Below are positions 9,127 through 17,429 of a DNA stretch of 64,000 bases, piece after piece. The stretch's first letter is position 1. Every line of letters begins with the position of its first letter. The notes below the pieces were generated by a model that saw only the letters and a list, made by a program, of their open reading frames with translations, was not told the DNA's origin and made no database searches. Where the stretch lies: contig NZ_FMYQ01000005.1 of the NCBI RefSeq assembly GCF_900096975.1, positions 1-64,000 of the forward strand. The letters are read 5' to 3'. The position numbers and the translations under genes were made by a program. The DNA comes from Paraburkholderia lycopersici. Its GTDB lineage: Bacteria; Pseudomonadota; Gammaproteobacteria; Burkholderiales; Burkholderiaceae.

Positions 9127-9987
9127 TCAGGTGAGCCTCAACGGTTCGATCAGCAGCTTTTCTTCGTCGAGCCGGATCTGCACCGGCTTGCCCTGCACGT
9201 CCGCCGCCAGCGGGACTTCGGTCGTACGGTAGATGCCCGCGATCGAAATCAGTTCCGCCTCGAGACACGTGCAGAAAATGCGTGCGTCGTGGTTGCCGTG
9301 CACGCCGGCGAGCGCGCGGCCGCGCAGCGGCGCGTAAATGTGGATGTTGCCTTCGGCGATCACTTCGGCGCCGTTGGAAACGAGGCCGAGCACGACCACG
9401 TCGCCTTTCGCGTAGATGCGCTGGCCCGAGCGCAGCGGACGGTCGATCACGAGCGTGGGCTCGGCGCGCGCGCCGGGTGCGCCTGCGTCGAGCGTCGCGC
9501 TCGCCATTGCGGCGCTTTCGGCGGTGGAATCCGCGTCGGTGGAAAAGAGTTCGGGCTGCGCGGCGCTGGGTGCCGCGGCAAGATCGGTGGCAGATGCCGT
9601 GACAGCCGCGTTCGACGCCTCGCTCGCGCTTGCCGCTTCTTCGGCGGGCGGCTTCGCGCTCGCGCCGCGGCGATCGCGCGCCTCGAGAAACGGCAGGCCG
9701 GCCGCCGCGGCCCAGCCGTGTTGCTCGGCGTGCGCAACCACGCCCACGGGGCGCATGCGCACGCTTTCGAGCAGACGCGCGATGTCGCCGAGCGGGACCT
9801 GCTCGCCGTCGGCGAGACGCCGCACGTCGATCGCGACGGTGTCGTTCGCGAAGAATTCGGGCGTCGCCTCGAAGCGCCGCGTGAGCTCGGCGCGCATGGC
9901 GTCGAGCTCGGTAGTCTTGACCACGAACAGAAGCGTATCGACTGAACCGCTCTTCAGTTCAAAAAATGGCGATTTCCTGGGCGACAT
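9127..9987 (-). CDS. minC: Septum site-determining inhibitor MinC
   Basis: A 286-residue MinC, longer than the E. coli protein (~230) because of an Ala/Ser-rich linker at about residues 105-180. The N-terminal domain ([18 protein letters not shown]) antagonises FtsZ polymerisation. The C-terminal beta-helix domain, from about residue 190 ([28 protein letters not shown], shown here in parts), dimerises and binds MinD. The stop is 91 bases before minD, and the ATG at 9987 begins at the conserved start. It is first of the minCDE operon. Confidence 0.95.
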   Translation of the reverse strand: MSPRKSPFFELKSGSVDTLLFVVKTTELDAMRAELTRRFEATPEFFANDTVAIDVRRLADGEQVPLGDIARLLESVRMRPVGVVAHAEQHGWAAAAGLPFLEARDRRGASAKPPAEEAASASEASNAAVTASATDLAAAPSAAQPELFSTDADSTAESAAMASATLDAGAPGARAEPTLVIDRPLRSGQRIYAKGDVVVLGLVSNGAEVIAEGNIHIYAPLRGRALAGVHGNHDARIFCTCLEAELISIAGIYRTTEVPLAADVQGKPVQIRLDEEKLLIEPLRLT

Positions 9988-10228
9988 GGCGTTCGGCTAA
10001 AAATTTTGCGTATTTTACAGGCGCGCACGGACGCGGCCATTATTTTTAATGGGGCCTTCGACCAAATTCGCGATCAGCTACGCGCAAACAAAACTGGCAC
10101 AAAAAAGCGCGCGAAGACGAGGTGCGCTGCGCGGGCGCAAACGATACCGTCGATGCCGCCGGGTATGCCGTATCGAGGAAAAGGACGCGCGAGCGCCGCC
10201 GCACGCGCAGCAGCGCGAATGACCGCCG

Positions 10229-10765
10229 TTACGGCAGGGAAGCGGATTGCGCGCGCTCGCCAATAGCGCGCATGAGCAGCGTTTCCCACTGCTCGGGCTG
10301 TTGCTGGCTGCGCGCGTGATCTCCGGTAGCCACGAAGCCGAGGCGCTCGTAGAAACGCATGGCCGTGGTATTGGTGTCGGTCACCCAGGCGTAGACCTGG
10401 GCGGCGCCTTCGCTCACGAGCCAGTCGAGGGCGCTGTTCAGCAGCAGCTCGCCGCCGCGCAGATGACGCACCGCGGGCGCGACCCACAGCGCCGAGACGA
10501 ACGCGCGGCGCGCCGGCGCGCTCTCGAAACTCGCGCCGATCAGGCCGGCGGGATGGCCCTCGGTGTAAAGAATGAACGACGTGCCCGTGTGCGAAACCGC
10601 ATGCCGGGCCGCCGCGGCGTCGAAGACGGCTGCATCGGCTGACAGCGCGTCTTCGAGCGTATCGCCGAAAGCATAAGGCGCGTCGCGCAGCGAAGCGGTT
10701 CGAAGTTCGCGGAGCACGGCACCCTGATCGGCGGCGATTCGGCGAACGGTCAGTGACGGACTCAT
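10229..10765 (-). CDS. GNAT family N-acetyltransferase
   Basis: A 178-residue protein with the GNAT fold: an N-terminal VRRI strand, a central strand FVSALWVAPAVRHLRGGELLLNSAL (acetyl-CoA binding, here ending in the R-x-x-x-x-G-like RHLRGGE loop) at about residues 89-113, and the C-terminal NTTAMRFYERLGFVATG signature. The substrate is unknown; small-molecule amines or protein N-termini are typical. It is not overlapped with a neighbour and lies 142 bases from the methionine aminopeptidase gene upstream on the same strand. A TTGACT box at about 10819-10824 on the reverse strand may belong to its promoter. Confidence 0.85.
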   Translation of the reverse strand: MSPSLTVRRIAADQGAVLRELRTASLRDAPYAFGDTLEDALSADAAVFDAAAARHAVSHTGTSFILYTEGHPAGLIGASFESAPARRAFVSALWVAPAVRHLRGGELLLNSALDWLVSEGAAQVYAWVTDTNTTAMRFYERLGFVATGDHARSQQQPEQWETLLMRAIGERAQSASLP

Positions 10766-10907
10766 GCAGTCGTAAACCCCAATAAAGCGCTAACGCGTAG
10801 CTTTAACCGAACTGGCTTGAGAGTCAAATCCTTATTTGACAATTGCCGGCGCACGACGCCGCGCGCGCAAGCCTTGACAGACGGCCGCACAGGCCGCACA
10901 GCCGCGC

Positions 10908-11693
10908 TCACGGGGCCTCGTAGGCACCTGTGCCGTCCGGCCAGGGCGTGAGCAGTTCGTAGCCGTCGTCGGTGACCGCGACCATGTGTTCCCACTGCGC
11001 CGAGAGCGAGCGGTCCCTGGTGACGACCGTCCAGCCGTCGCGCTGCACCGTCGTGCCGGCGCGGCCCGCGTTGACCATCGGCTCGATCGTGAAGACCATG
11101 CCCGGCTTCAGGCGAATGCCCTGCCCCGGCTGGCCGTAGTGCAGCACCTGCGGCTCCTCGTGGTACACCTTGCCGATGCCGTGACCGCAATACTCGCGCA
11201 CGATCGAGAAGCCGTCCGCCTGCGCGCGCTTCTGGATGGCGCTGCCGACGTCGCCGAGCGTCGCGCCCGGCTTCACCTGGCGGATGCCCGCGAGCATCGC
11301 CTCGTAGGTCGTGTCGATCAGTTGACGCCCCACGGTGCTCGGCGTGCCGACGCAGTACATGCGGCTCGTGTCCCCGAAATAGCCGTCCTTGATGACGGCC
11401 ACGTCGATGTTGATGATGTCGCCGTCCTTGAGCACCTCGTTGCGGTTCGGAATGCCGTGGCAGACCACCGAGTTGACCGAAGTGCAGATCGTCTTCGGAA
11501 AGCCGAGGTAGCCGACGTTGGCCGGCACGGCCTTGAGCGTGTTGACGATGTAGTCGTTGCAGATGGCGTCGAGCTCGTCGGTGGAGACGCCGGGCTTCAC
11601 ATGCTCGCCGATCATCGCGAGCACGTCGGCGGCGAGCCGGCCCGAAACGCGCAGGCGGGCGAGATCGTCGGCAGACTTGTAGGTGATAGGCAT
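10908..11693 (-). CDS. map: Type I methionine aminopeptidase
   Basis: A 261-residue metalloprotease that removes the initiator Met from nascent proteins. The five dinuclear metal ligands are visible: the two Asp in NIDVAVIKDGYFGD, His in GHGIGKVYHEEP, Glu in FTIEPMV and Glu in QWEHMVAVT. The start at 11693 (MPITYKSADD) gives the normal length; the frame continues to 12092 but that part is Arg-rich and unconserved. Burkholderia relatives carry one map beside rpsB. No ribosomal genes are here, so this may be a second copy (inference). Confidence 0.93.
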   Translation of the reverse strand: MPITYKSADDLARLRVSGRLAADVLAMIGEHVKPGVSTDELDAICNDYIVNTLKAVPANVGYLGFPKTICTSVNSVVCHGIPNRNEVLKDGDIINIDVAVIKDGYFGDTSRMYCVGTPSTVGRQLIDTTYEAMLAGIRQVKPGATLGDVGSAIQKRAQADGFSIVREYCGHGIGKVYHEEPQVLHYGQPGQGIRLKPGMVFTIEPMVNAGRAGTTVQRDGWTVVTRDRSLSAQWEHMVAVTDDGYELLTPWPDGTGAYEAP

Positions 11694-12075
11694 CAATAGA
11701 CCGAAGTGGGCGCGGCGGCGCGCAAGGCGCTTCGCCGCAAATTCAAAGGAGCGATTGTAACGGCCGCGCAGCGTCGGTAGCGCGCGAACCGTGTACGGCC
11801 CGCGCACAGCCGGGCGCCGAATTCTCGAATATTCCCGATTGTTCGAGCGCAGACCGCCGTCACGAATGAGAAATATCTTACATCGCGAGGCAGGTCGCAT
11901 GGCTGGAACGGCTTTCTGAAACGACTGGCGGTCACGGCGGCGACACGGTGCGCGAAGTCGTGTTTGCGGCCGGAAAGCCGCGCTTCGGCGACAGGTAGCC
12001 GATGCCCGCAAAGATTGCCGGCTCGCCGATAACGGCCATGTCGCGGCTTCCGGACGCGTGCGCGGACCGCCCGCG
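11694..12075. other. Gap of about 380 bases upstream of map
   Basis: No convincing gene. A TACAAT box on the reverse strand at about 11754-11759, roughly 60 bases before the map start, is a possible -10 element, but no good -35 is visible. The rest is GC-rich sequence downstream of the Lrp-type gene with no clear hairpin terminator. Confidence 0.35.
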
Positions 12076-12567
12076 TCACCCGCCGTGCCCACCGGCCGAT
12101 GGCGCGACCAGATCGAGGATCGAGCCGTCGCGCTTGAGCGTCGACAGCACGACGCTCGAATTGATCGACATGACGCCGCTCGCGCGGTGCAGCTTGTGCA
12201 TCACGAAATCCGAGTAATGGTCGAGGTCGCGCGTGCGCACGACCAGCACGTAATTGGACGCGCCGGTAACAACCTGTGCGGACACCACCTCCGGCCACTC
12301 CCGGATCGCCTCGACGAACTTTTCGTGCCACTCGGGCACTTCGGGCCGCATCGATACATAGACCAGCGCTTCGAATGCGACGCCGACGTTCTTCGGCGAA
12401 ATCGCGCAGCGATAGCCGTCGATCACGCCGCGCGCCTCAAGCAGTTTCACGCGCCGCAGACAGGCGGACGGCGAAAGCGCGACCGCGTTCGCGAGATCCT
12501 GGTTGCTGATGCGTCCGTCCTGCTCGAGCTGCCGCAGGATCCGCATGTCGGTCCGGTCGAGGGTCAT
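12076..12567 (-). CDS. Lrp/AsnC family transcriptional regulator
   Basis: A 163-residue feast/famine regulator. The N-terminal winged helix-turn-helix is at about residues 5-50 (DMRILRQLEQDGRISNQDLA, then SPSACLRRVKLLEARGVI). A RAM/ligand-binding domain at about 65-150 includes VVSAQVVTGASNYVLVV, the effector-loop motif. ATG 12567 is chosen because MTLDRTD aligns with the family start; the 38-residue extension upstream is unconserved. It is transcribed divergently from an amino-acid permease 278 bases away, so it probably regulates that permease in response to an amino acid. The ligand cannot be deduced. Confidence 0.92.
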   Translation of the reverse strand: MTLDRTDMRILRQLEQDGRISNQDLANAVALSPSACLRRVKLLEARGVIDGYRCAISPKNVGVAFEALVYVSMRPEVPEWHEKFVEAIREWPEVVSAQVVTGASNYVLVVRTRDLDHYSDFVMHKLHRASGVMSINSSVVLSTLKRDGSILDLVAPSAGGHGG

Positions 12568-12845
12568 GTCGAAGATCTCGTGTTTTTTTGTCGAAATATT
12601 CGCAGACTCTACTGCAATTCTTCGCATTTGTCTGTGAAATATGAATCCCATTCTATTTCGTCCTCGATAACATGCGGCCAACCGATGGCTGGACGAGCCG
12701 GCGACGCAACCGCGGCGAACCGGCCTTCCGGGCCGAGCGCCGTGTCCACCCTCTGCCTTTCGACGTTTGCGCGCACGAGTGCAAGGCGACCGGGCGGAGA
12801 CAACTTCAGATTTGCCACGATTACCGGATTCGAAGAGGGCTCACC
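12568..12845. promoter_or_regulatory. Divergent promoter region, Lrp regulator/amino-acid permease
   Basis: The part nearest the regulator (12580-12660) is AT-rich within GC-rich surroundings. It contains CGAAATATTCG at 12592-12602, a short dyad, and a related GTGAAATATGAA at about 12635-12646. These are plausible Lrp-type half sites. No exact promoter is assigned. Confidence 0.4.
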
Positions 12846-14264
12846 ATGCATTCAGAAGGGCAATTCCAGCAGATCGCGGCGCGCGAGCAGGGGCTGCATC
12901 GCACGCTGTCCGCGCGGCAGATGGCGATGATCGCGATTGGCGGCGCGATCGGCACCGGGCTATTTCTCGGCTCCGGGTTCGCGATCGGCTTCGCGGGGCC
13001 GAGCGTGCTCGTGAGCTACGCAATTGGCGCGTTCATCTCGCTGCTCCTCGTGGGCTGTCTCGCCGAGATGACGGTCGCACATCCGACGTCGGGCTCGTTC
13101 GGCGCGTATGCCGAGTATTACGTGAGCCCGTGGGCGGGCTTTCTCGTGCGCTACGCGTACTGGGCCTGCATCGTGCTGGCGGTTGGCGCCGAGGTCACCG
13201 CGACCGCGCTGTACATGAAGTACTGGTTTCCGGCGGTGCCGGGCTGGATCTGGATCGTCGGCTTTTCGTCGCTGCTCGTGCTCGTCAACGCGCGCAGCGT
13301 CGACGTGTTCGGCTCGGTCGAATACGGCTTCTCGGTCGTGAAGATTGCCGCGATCATCGGTTTCATCGCGCTCGGCGCGTACGTCGTGTTCGTGAATCCC
13401 GAACTCGTCGGCGGCGACGCGAACGGCAGAGCGGGCCTCCATCACTATTTATCGCACGGCGGCTTCCTTCCGAAGGGCGTGTGGGGGATGTGGGCCGCGG
13501 TGATCGTGTCGATCTTCAGCTACCTGGGCATCGAGATGATCGCGGTCGCGGCCGGCGAAGCAGAGGACCCGCAGCGCGCGGTCACGCGCGCGTTCCGCTC
13601 GACTATCGTGCGGCTCGCGCTGTTCTATCTGGCCACGCTCGCGCTGATGCTCGCCATCGTGCCATGGACCAATGCGGCGCGCGATGAAAGCCCGTTCGTG
13701 AAAGTGATGGAGGCGATTCATCTGCGCGCCGCGGCGGGTGTGATCAACTTCGTCGTGCTGATCGCCGCACTGTCCGCGATGAACAGCCAGCTCTACATCA
13801 CGACGCGGATGCTGTTCAGCCTGTCGCGCGCCGGCCATGCGCCGCGCGTGCTGGGCGAAGTGAACGCGCGTGGGATTCCGCTTGGGGCGCTGCTGCTCTC
13901 GACGCTCGGCATCGCACTCGCAACCGTGCTGAGCGTGCTGTATCCGGATGCGTCGTTCACGATCATGATGTCGGTGTCGATGTTTGGCGCGCTCTTCACG
14001 TGGATGATGATCTTCGTGACGCATTACTTCTTCCGGCGTCGCTGGACTGCGAGCGGTCGGCCGGCGCCCGCGTTCCGCATGCGCGGCTTCCCGGTGCTGA
14101 CGCTGCTCGGCGCAGCGCTGATGCTCGCGGTGATGGCGACGACGTTGTTCATACCCGAGTTCCATATGACGCTGATCTTCGGCGTGCCGTTCCTGATAGC
14201 GCTGAGCGTCGTGTACGCGGTGAGGTATCGGCGACCGCAGCCCGTGATGCAGGCGGACGCGTAG
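12846..14264 (+). CDS. Amino-acid permease (APC family)
   Basis: A 472-residue amino acid/proton symporter of the APC superfamily, AAT subgroup (GabP, AnsP, CycA, AroP relatives). The N-terminus has the signature RQMAMIAIGGAIGTGLFLGSG in helix 1, followed by helix-2/3 motif EMTVAHPTSGSFGAYAE. About 12 membrane helices are visible. ATG 12846 follows GAAGAGGG; the longer frame from 12672 runs through the promoter region. Expression is probably set by the divergent Lrp-type gene. The exact substrate is unknown. The gene ends about 250 bases before the left edge of the tRNA-Ser island. Confidence 0.92.
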   Translation: MHSEGQFQQIAAREQGLHRTLSARQMAMIAIGGAIGTGLFLGSGFAIGFAGPSVLVSYAIGAFISLLLVGCLAEMTVAHPTSGSFGAYAEYYVSPWAGFLVRYAYWACIVLAVGAEVTATALYMKYWFPAVPGWIWIVGFSSLLVLVNARSVDVFGSVEYGFSVVKIAAIIGFIALGAYVVFVNPELVGGDANGRAGLHHYLSHGGFLPKGVWGMWAAVIVSIFSYLGIEMIAVAAGEAEDPQRAVTRAFRSTIVRLALFYLATLALMLAIVPWTNAARDESPFVKVMEAIHLRAAAGVINFVVLIAALSAMNSQLYITTRMLFSLSRAGHAPRVLGEVNARGIPLGALLLSTLGIALATVLSVLYPDASFTIMMSVSMFGALFTWMMIFVTHYFFRRRWTASGRPAPAFRMRGFPVLTLLGAALMLAVMATTLFIPEFHMTLIFGVPFLIALSVVYAVRYRRPQPVMQADA

Positions 14265-14373
14265 CGGCGGGAGGCGGCGCGTAGCCGGTGTGATTGCGTG
14301 CGATGTGGCGGACAGTTTTCGCCCGCCGCTCTTATGGTTTGCCGGTTTTGCCGGCGACATCGTTTCTGCGATG

Positions 14374-14433
14374 TTGGCCTGGTGGTTGGCCTGGTGGTTG
14401 GCCTGGTGGTTGGCCTGGTGGTTGGCCTGATGG
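14374..14433. repeat. Five tandem copies of a 12-bp unit
   Basis: The unit TTGGCCTGGTGG is repeated five times head to tail; the last copy has one change (CTGATGG). It lies between the permease stop and the original terminator of tRNA-Ser. It is a minisatellite prone to copy-number change; the unit is too short and has no spacers, so it is not CRISPR. Confidence 0.9.
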
Positions 14434-14473
14434 TTCGCGTGACTGCGGCACCTTCGAACGGGCCGGAAAAAGC

Positions 14474-14510
14474 AAAAACCCCTGCAGCGGTTAAGCATGC
14501 AGGGGATTTT
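14474..14510 (-). terminator. Original terminator of tRNA-Ser, displaced by the island
   Basis: A CCCCTGCA/TGCAGGGG stem is followed on the reverse strand by TTTTTGC. It sits immediately beyond the left 18-bp repeat. Before integration it would have been directly downstream of tRNA-Ser, so it is probably the ancestral tRNA terminator. It may also stop the permease transcript. Confidence 0.65.
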
Positions 14511-14512
14511 AA

Positions 14513-14530
14513 AATCTGGCGGAGAGGGTG
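14513..14530. repeat. attL: 18-bp copy of the tRNA-Ser 3' end
   Basis: AATCTGGCGGAGAGGGTG is identical to 21381-21398, where it forms the 3' end of tRNA-Ser (acceptor strand, discriminator and CCA on the reverse strand) plus four flanking bases. Sequence on either side differs. This is the duplicated core left by site-specific integration. Confidence 0.9.
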
Positions 14531-14673
14531 ACCTCCAAATTGAAGTGCGAGCTAGTGCGCGTCAGTTCACGAATCACCAATATATCAGTCACTTACACCA
14601 TCCTCCAGTGCACATCGATCTATATTAGACCATCCCCATCCGAGACTTTTTGATGGGCAGACTGATAGGCCGA

Positions 14674-15866
14674 ATGGCGCTCACCGACAAACAGGCAAAA
14701 GCACTCCAATCGGGCGACAAGCCGGTTTTCGACGGCAAGGTAACGGGGCTACTGCTGACGCCCGACAAAACGGGCAGCAAGTGGACCTTGCAATTCAGCA
14801 GCCCTGTAACGGGCAAGCGCCGGGACGCGAGCCTCGGCGCCTATCCCGAAGTCACGATTGCGGACGCACGCGAGAAGGCGCTCGCCATACGCCGCCAGCT
14901 TGACGCGGGCAAAGACCCCATTTACGAACGCAACCTTGAACAGCAAGCCGCCAGCATTGCCGCCGCCGCGCTCACCTTCGAGAAGGCGGCGCGCACGGTC
15001 CACGAAGAACTCAAACCCGGCTGGAAAAACGAGAAGCACGCCGCGCAGTGGATCGGCACACTGGAGACTTATGTGTTCCCGAAGATTGGCAGCAAGCCGC
15101 TCGATATACTCACGCCCGCCGGCTGCGCAGACGTGCTGCGTCCTGTCTGGCTGGAGAAAGCCGAGACCGCCAGCCGCACCCGTCAGCGGATGCACGCCGT
15201 CATGCAATGGGCGTGGGCGCACGGCCATAACGCGGCCAACCCGTTAGCGTGGTCGATCACCTGCTGCCGAAACAGAATGCGAAGAAAGAGCATCAGCCCG
15301 CCATGCCGTGGCGCGACATTCCGGTGTTCGTGAAAGCCCACCTCAACGAGTTAGCCCCCGGCGATTCCACCCGCGCCGCGATGTTATTCGCGACCATGAC
15401 GGGCGCGAGAAGCGGCGAAGTGCGCGGCGCGACGTGGGGCAAGTTCGACCTCGACGCCGGTATCTGGACGATTCCCGGCGAGCGCATAAAAGCGAAGGAA
15501 CCGCACCGCGTCCCGCTGGCGGCCCCTGTCATTGCCATACTCAAGACGCTCAAAGAACAGAGGCGGCACGAGTCCCTGGTGTTTCCCTCCCTCCGTGGGA
15601 AGGTGCTATCGGACATGGCCCTGACGGCGATGTTGCGCCGGGTTAAGGCAAAGAGCGACACGCCGGAGCGAGTCGCAACACTGCATGGCTTTCGAAGTTC
15701 GCTTCACGATTGGTGTAGCGAAAGCGGCTACGCCCGCGACCTAGCCGAACGTGCGCTCGCGCATACCATCGCGAACAGGACGGAAGCGGCTTATCACAGA
15801 TCCGATCTGTTGGAACAGCGCCGCCCGATGATGGAAACGTGGGCGCAGCACGTCCAACCGTTGTAA
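14674..15866 (+). pseudogene. int: P4-like tyrosine integrase, frameshifted
   Basis: Together the two frames encode a P4-type site-specific recombinase of about 397 residues. The N-terminal part (14674 to about 15243) has the DUF4102-like arm-binding domain (SLGAYPEVTIADAREKA) and core-binding domain. The catalytic part (about 15243-15866) keeps Arg in GARSGEVRGATW, HGFR of the His-x-x-Arg box, ALAHT, and the presumed nucleophile Tyr in AAYHRSDLLEQRRPMM. One missing base near 15241-15243 separates them; restoring a G would read N-P-V-S-V-V-D-H-L-L-P, as expected of the family. It is the probable catalyst of island insertion at tRNA-Ser, now probably inactive. The start at 14674 (MALTDKQ) is typical of the family. 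Confidence 0.9.
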
Positions 15867-15883
15867 TTGTTGTGGTCGCACCA

Positions 15884-15909
15884 ATAGAAAGCCCCGCCGA
15901 AGCGGGGCC
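15884..15909 (-). terminator. Hairpin terminator after the T6SS cassette
   Basis: GCCCCGC, CGAA loop and GCGGGGC at 15891-15908 form a stable stem; on the reverse strand it is followed by TTTCT. It lies between the converging integrase and putative immunity genes and mainly serves the reverse-strand cassette. Confidence 0.6.
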
Positions 15910-15925
15910 TCCGAAGTGCCAGGCA

Positions 15926-16243
15926 CTACACACGCGCATCTAAGAAATAAAGCACGACAGCTAACACCGTGAGCCCAATCGTGTAATACGTCCACCGCTT
16001 TACGGTCCACTTGCACCACGCGTAGGCGTTCACTGCTGCGAACAAAATTGCAGGTCCCAAAAAATATCCGAAAAGAAACGGGCCGACCCACCACGGGGTC
16101 GCGCATTTTCCGAGTTCATGGCATCCCGTAGCAACTTTATGCGGATCGCGAAACCAGTCGAAGCGGCTTAGCACGAGCATACAAGCCCATGTTAGCCAAA
16201 ATCCATAAACGAGCCCGGCTACGCTAACTGCGCATCGTTTCAC
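15926..16243 (-). CDS. Small membrane protein, putative immunity to the Tae4-like amidase
   Basis: A 105-residue protein starting at GTG 16243. The start is set by GTGA overlap with the ancestral stop of the amidase frame (TGA at 16242-16240) and by GGGA just upstream. Three membrane helices are visible, about residues 4-26, 53-76 and 84-101. The loop 27-52 between helices 1 and 2 contains Asp, Glu, His and Cys41/Cys47. Positive residues at the N-terminus (KR) and in 78-83 predict this loop in the periplasm, where a peptidoglycan amidase acts. Position directly after the effector and translational coupling support an immunity role. Known Tai4 proteins are soluble periplasmic proteins, so this would be a different type. 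No family is recognised. Confidence 0.7.
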   Translation of the reverse strand: MKRCAVSVAGLVYGFWLTWACMLVLSRFDWFRDPHKVATGCHELGKCATPWWVGPFLFGYFLGPAILFAAVNAYAWCKWTVKRWTYYTIGLTVLAVVLYFLDARV

Positions 16244-16869
16244 TTGATTTCCCAAAAGAGAATTGACTTTGAGCCTCGAAGATCCGACCAACTTGCATCA
16301 GAGACGAATGTCGCGCCTTGCCTGAACGAATTCATACCAAGTCCTCTCCCAATTGTTGCTAGTGCATCGAAGCCACCGCTTATCGTTAGCCGTGATCCGT
16401 TCTACAGGTCGATATGACCGCCCGTTGCATTCGCCGCACCTTCGCCTTCACGGGCCCAGTAACGCGAAAATTGGATAATACCGGTTCGCCCCTTGACCCT
16501 GGATTCCCATTCCGGCCCAGTAATATCTTCGGCTTTCGGTAGTCCGGCAAACGGTTGCAATCTCAACCATTCTCCCAACTCATCCGCGCGCGTCGCCGTA
16601 GGCAATCCGTCGAGCACGATACGCCCTATGCTCTTCTGACCGGAAAGCGGCTTAATTAGCTTTTCCGAAAACGACTTCATTTGTATGCCAACTCGATGAA
16701 ATGTGACGCTCATTCGAATCGCACACTGATCCTTGTATGCCGGGTTGTCATATGGATCGCCCGATGGATAGTTGGACCACAATTCCTGAAACGTTACGGC
16801 ATTTAGTGGCACCTCTTTTACTGATCCCGGCGTAGAGTTTGTCTTAACGACCGTCTTTTTGTTCGGCAT
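16240..16869 (-). pseudogene. tae4: Tae4-type T6SS amidase effector with in-frame amber codon
   Basis: The frame encodes a 209-residue NlpC/P60-like peptidoglycan amidase effector of the Tae4 family, interrupted by TAG at 16404-16402. Catalytic Cys49 lies in DQCAIRMSVTFHR and catalytic His152 in GGHIDL. The family motif is GHIDLW-NG, and TAG replaces exactly the Trp (TGG to TAG). Beyond it the frame continues for 53 codons (NGSRLTISGG, ending SKSILFWEIK) to a TGA that overlaps the next gene's GTG, as Tae4 proteins end. As it stands only 155 residues are made, lacking the C-terminal strands, so activity is probably lost. ATG 16869 overlaps the PAAR stop (TAATG). The intact enzyme would cleave the gamma-D-Glu-mDAP cross-peptide of target cells. 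Confidence 0.88.
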
Positions 16870-17429
16870 TATTTCCAATCCTCATGCGCCAGGGCTTCCT
16901 CGCCCCAATGGATTGTGTAGGTGTCGGCGTTGTCGGTGTGAATGCGTGGTAGCACGCCCGAAGCGCCCAAGCGTCCCGACTCAATGCGGCCGTCAGCGGT
17001 TTCTATGTAATACGGGTAACTGTCGGATGCACCGCGACCTGTAGCCTTCACCTGTTCGTCAAACGGGCCGACTAAAACTGAAGCGACGCCGCCTACTGTG
17101 CGGCTCGATGCAACGGTGCCGAGCCCCTGAGTGTCATCTTCGCACCACGATTCGCCGGAAAGTTTCGCGACGATTCGTGGTGGGGCTGGACACTTGCACA
17201 GCACAATGTCGCCGTCGAGCGCTACCTCGCCCATCTCGAAATTAAGGCGGCTCGGCCCGCCAGCCTTGGCGATTACACCAGTACTCTTGCATTGTGCACA
17301 GAACGCTTGACCACCAATACGGGCGGACTGATGCCCGGCGTCACCCCAGGTAAGCACTGGGCCACGATACGGAAGGACTTCGCCACCTCGTTCCAGTGTG
17401 TCTCCGACAACGGCGATTCTTCGCATCAT
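16869..17429 (-). CDS. PAAR-domain T6SS spike-tip protein
   Basis: A 186-residue protein. The N-terminal ~95 residues are a PAAR domain of the Burkholderia type (RRIAVVGDTLERGGEVL, then GDAGHQSARIGGQAFCAQC and ALDGDIVLCKCPAPPRIVA). Its Cys and His residues are suited to the metal site at the tip of the VgrG spike. The C-terminal ~90 residues have a short extension ending DTYTIHWGEEALAHEDW, possibly an effector-docking segment. ATG 17429 overlaps the stop of the upstream PAAR frame, and the stop overlaps the effector ATG, so PAAR and effector are translationally coupled. This suggests PAAR delivers the amidase on VgrG. No vgrG is in the window. Confidence 0.9.
   Translation of the reverse strand: MMRRIAVVGDTLERGGEVLPYRGPVLTWGDAGHQSARIGGQAFCAQCKSTGVIAKAGGPSRLNFEMGEVALDGDIVLCKCPAPPRIVAKLSGESWCEDDTQGLGTVASSRTVGGVASVLVGPFDEQVKATGRGASDSYPYYIETADGRIESGRLGASGVLPRIHTDNADTYTIHWGEEALAHEDWK

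Noticed and set aside
14374..14433. CRISPR-like array
   Set aside because: The 12-bp units are directly adjacent without spacers and too short; no cas gene is present.
16402..16404. Programmed recoding of the effector stop
   Set aside because: No recoding signal is visible, and island genes around it carry unrelated frameshifts. A mutation is simpler.
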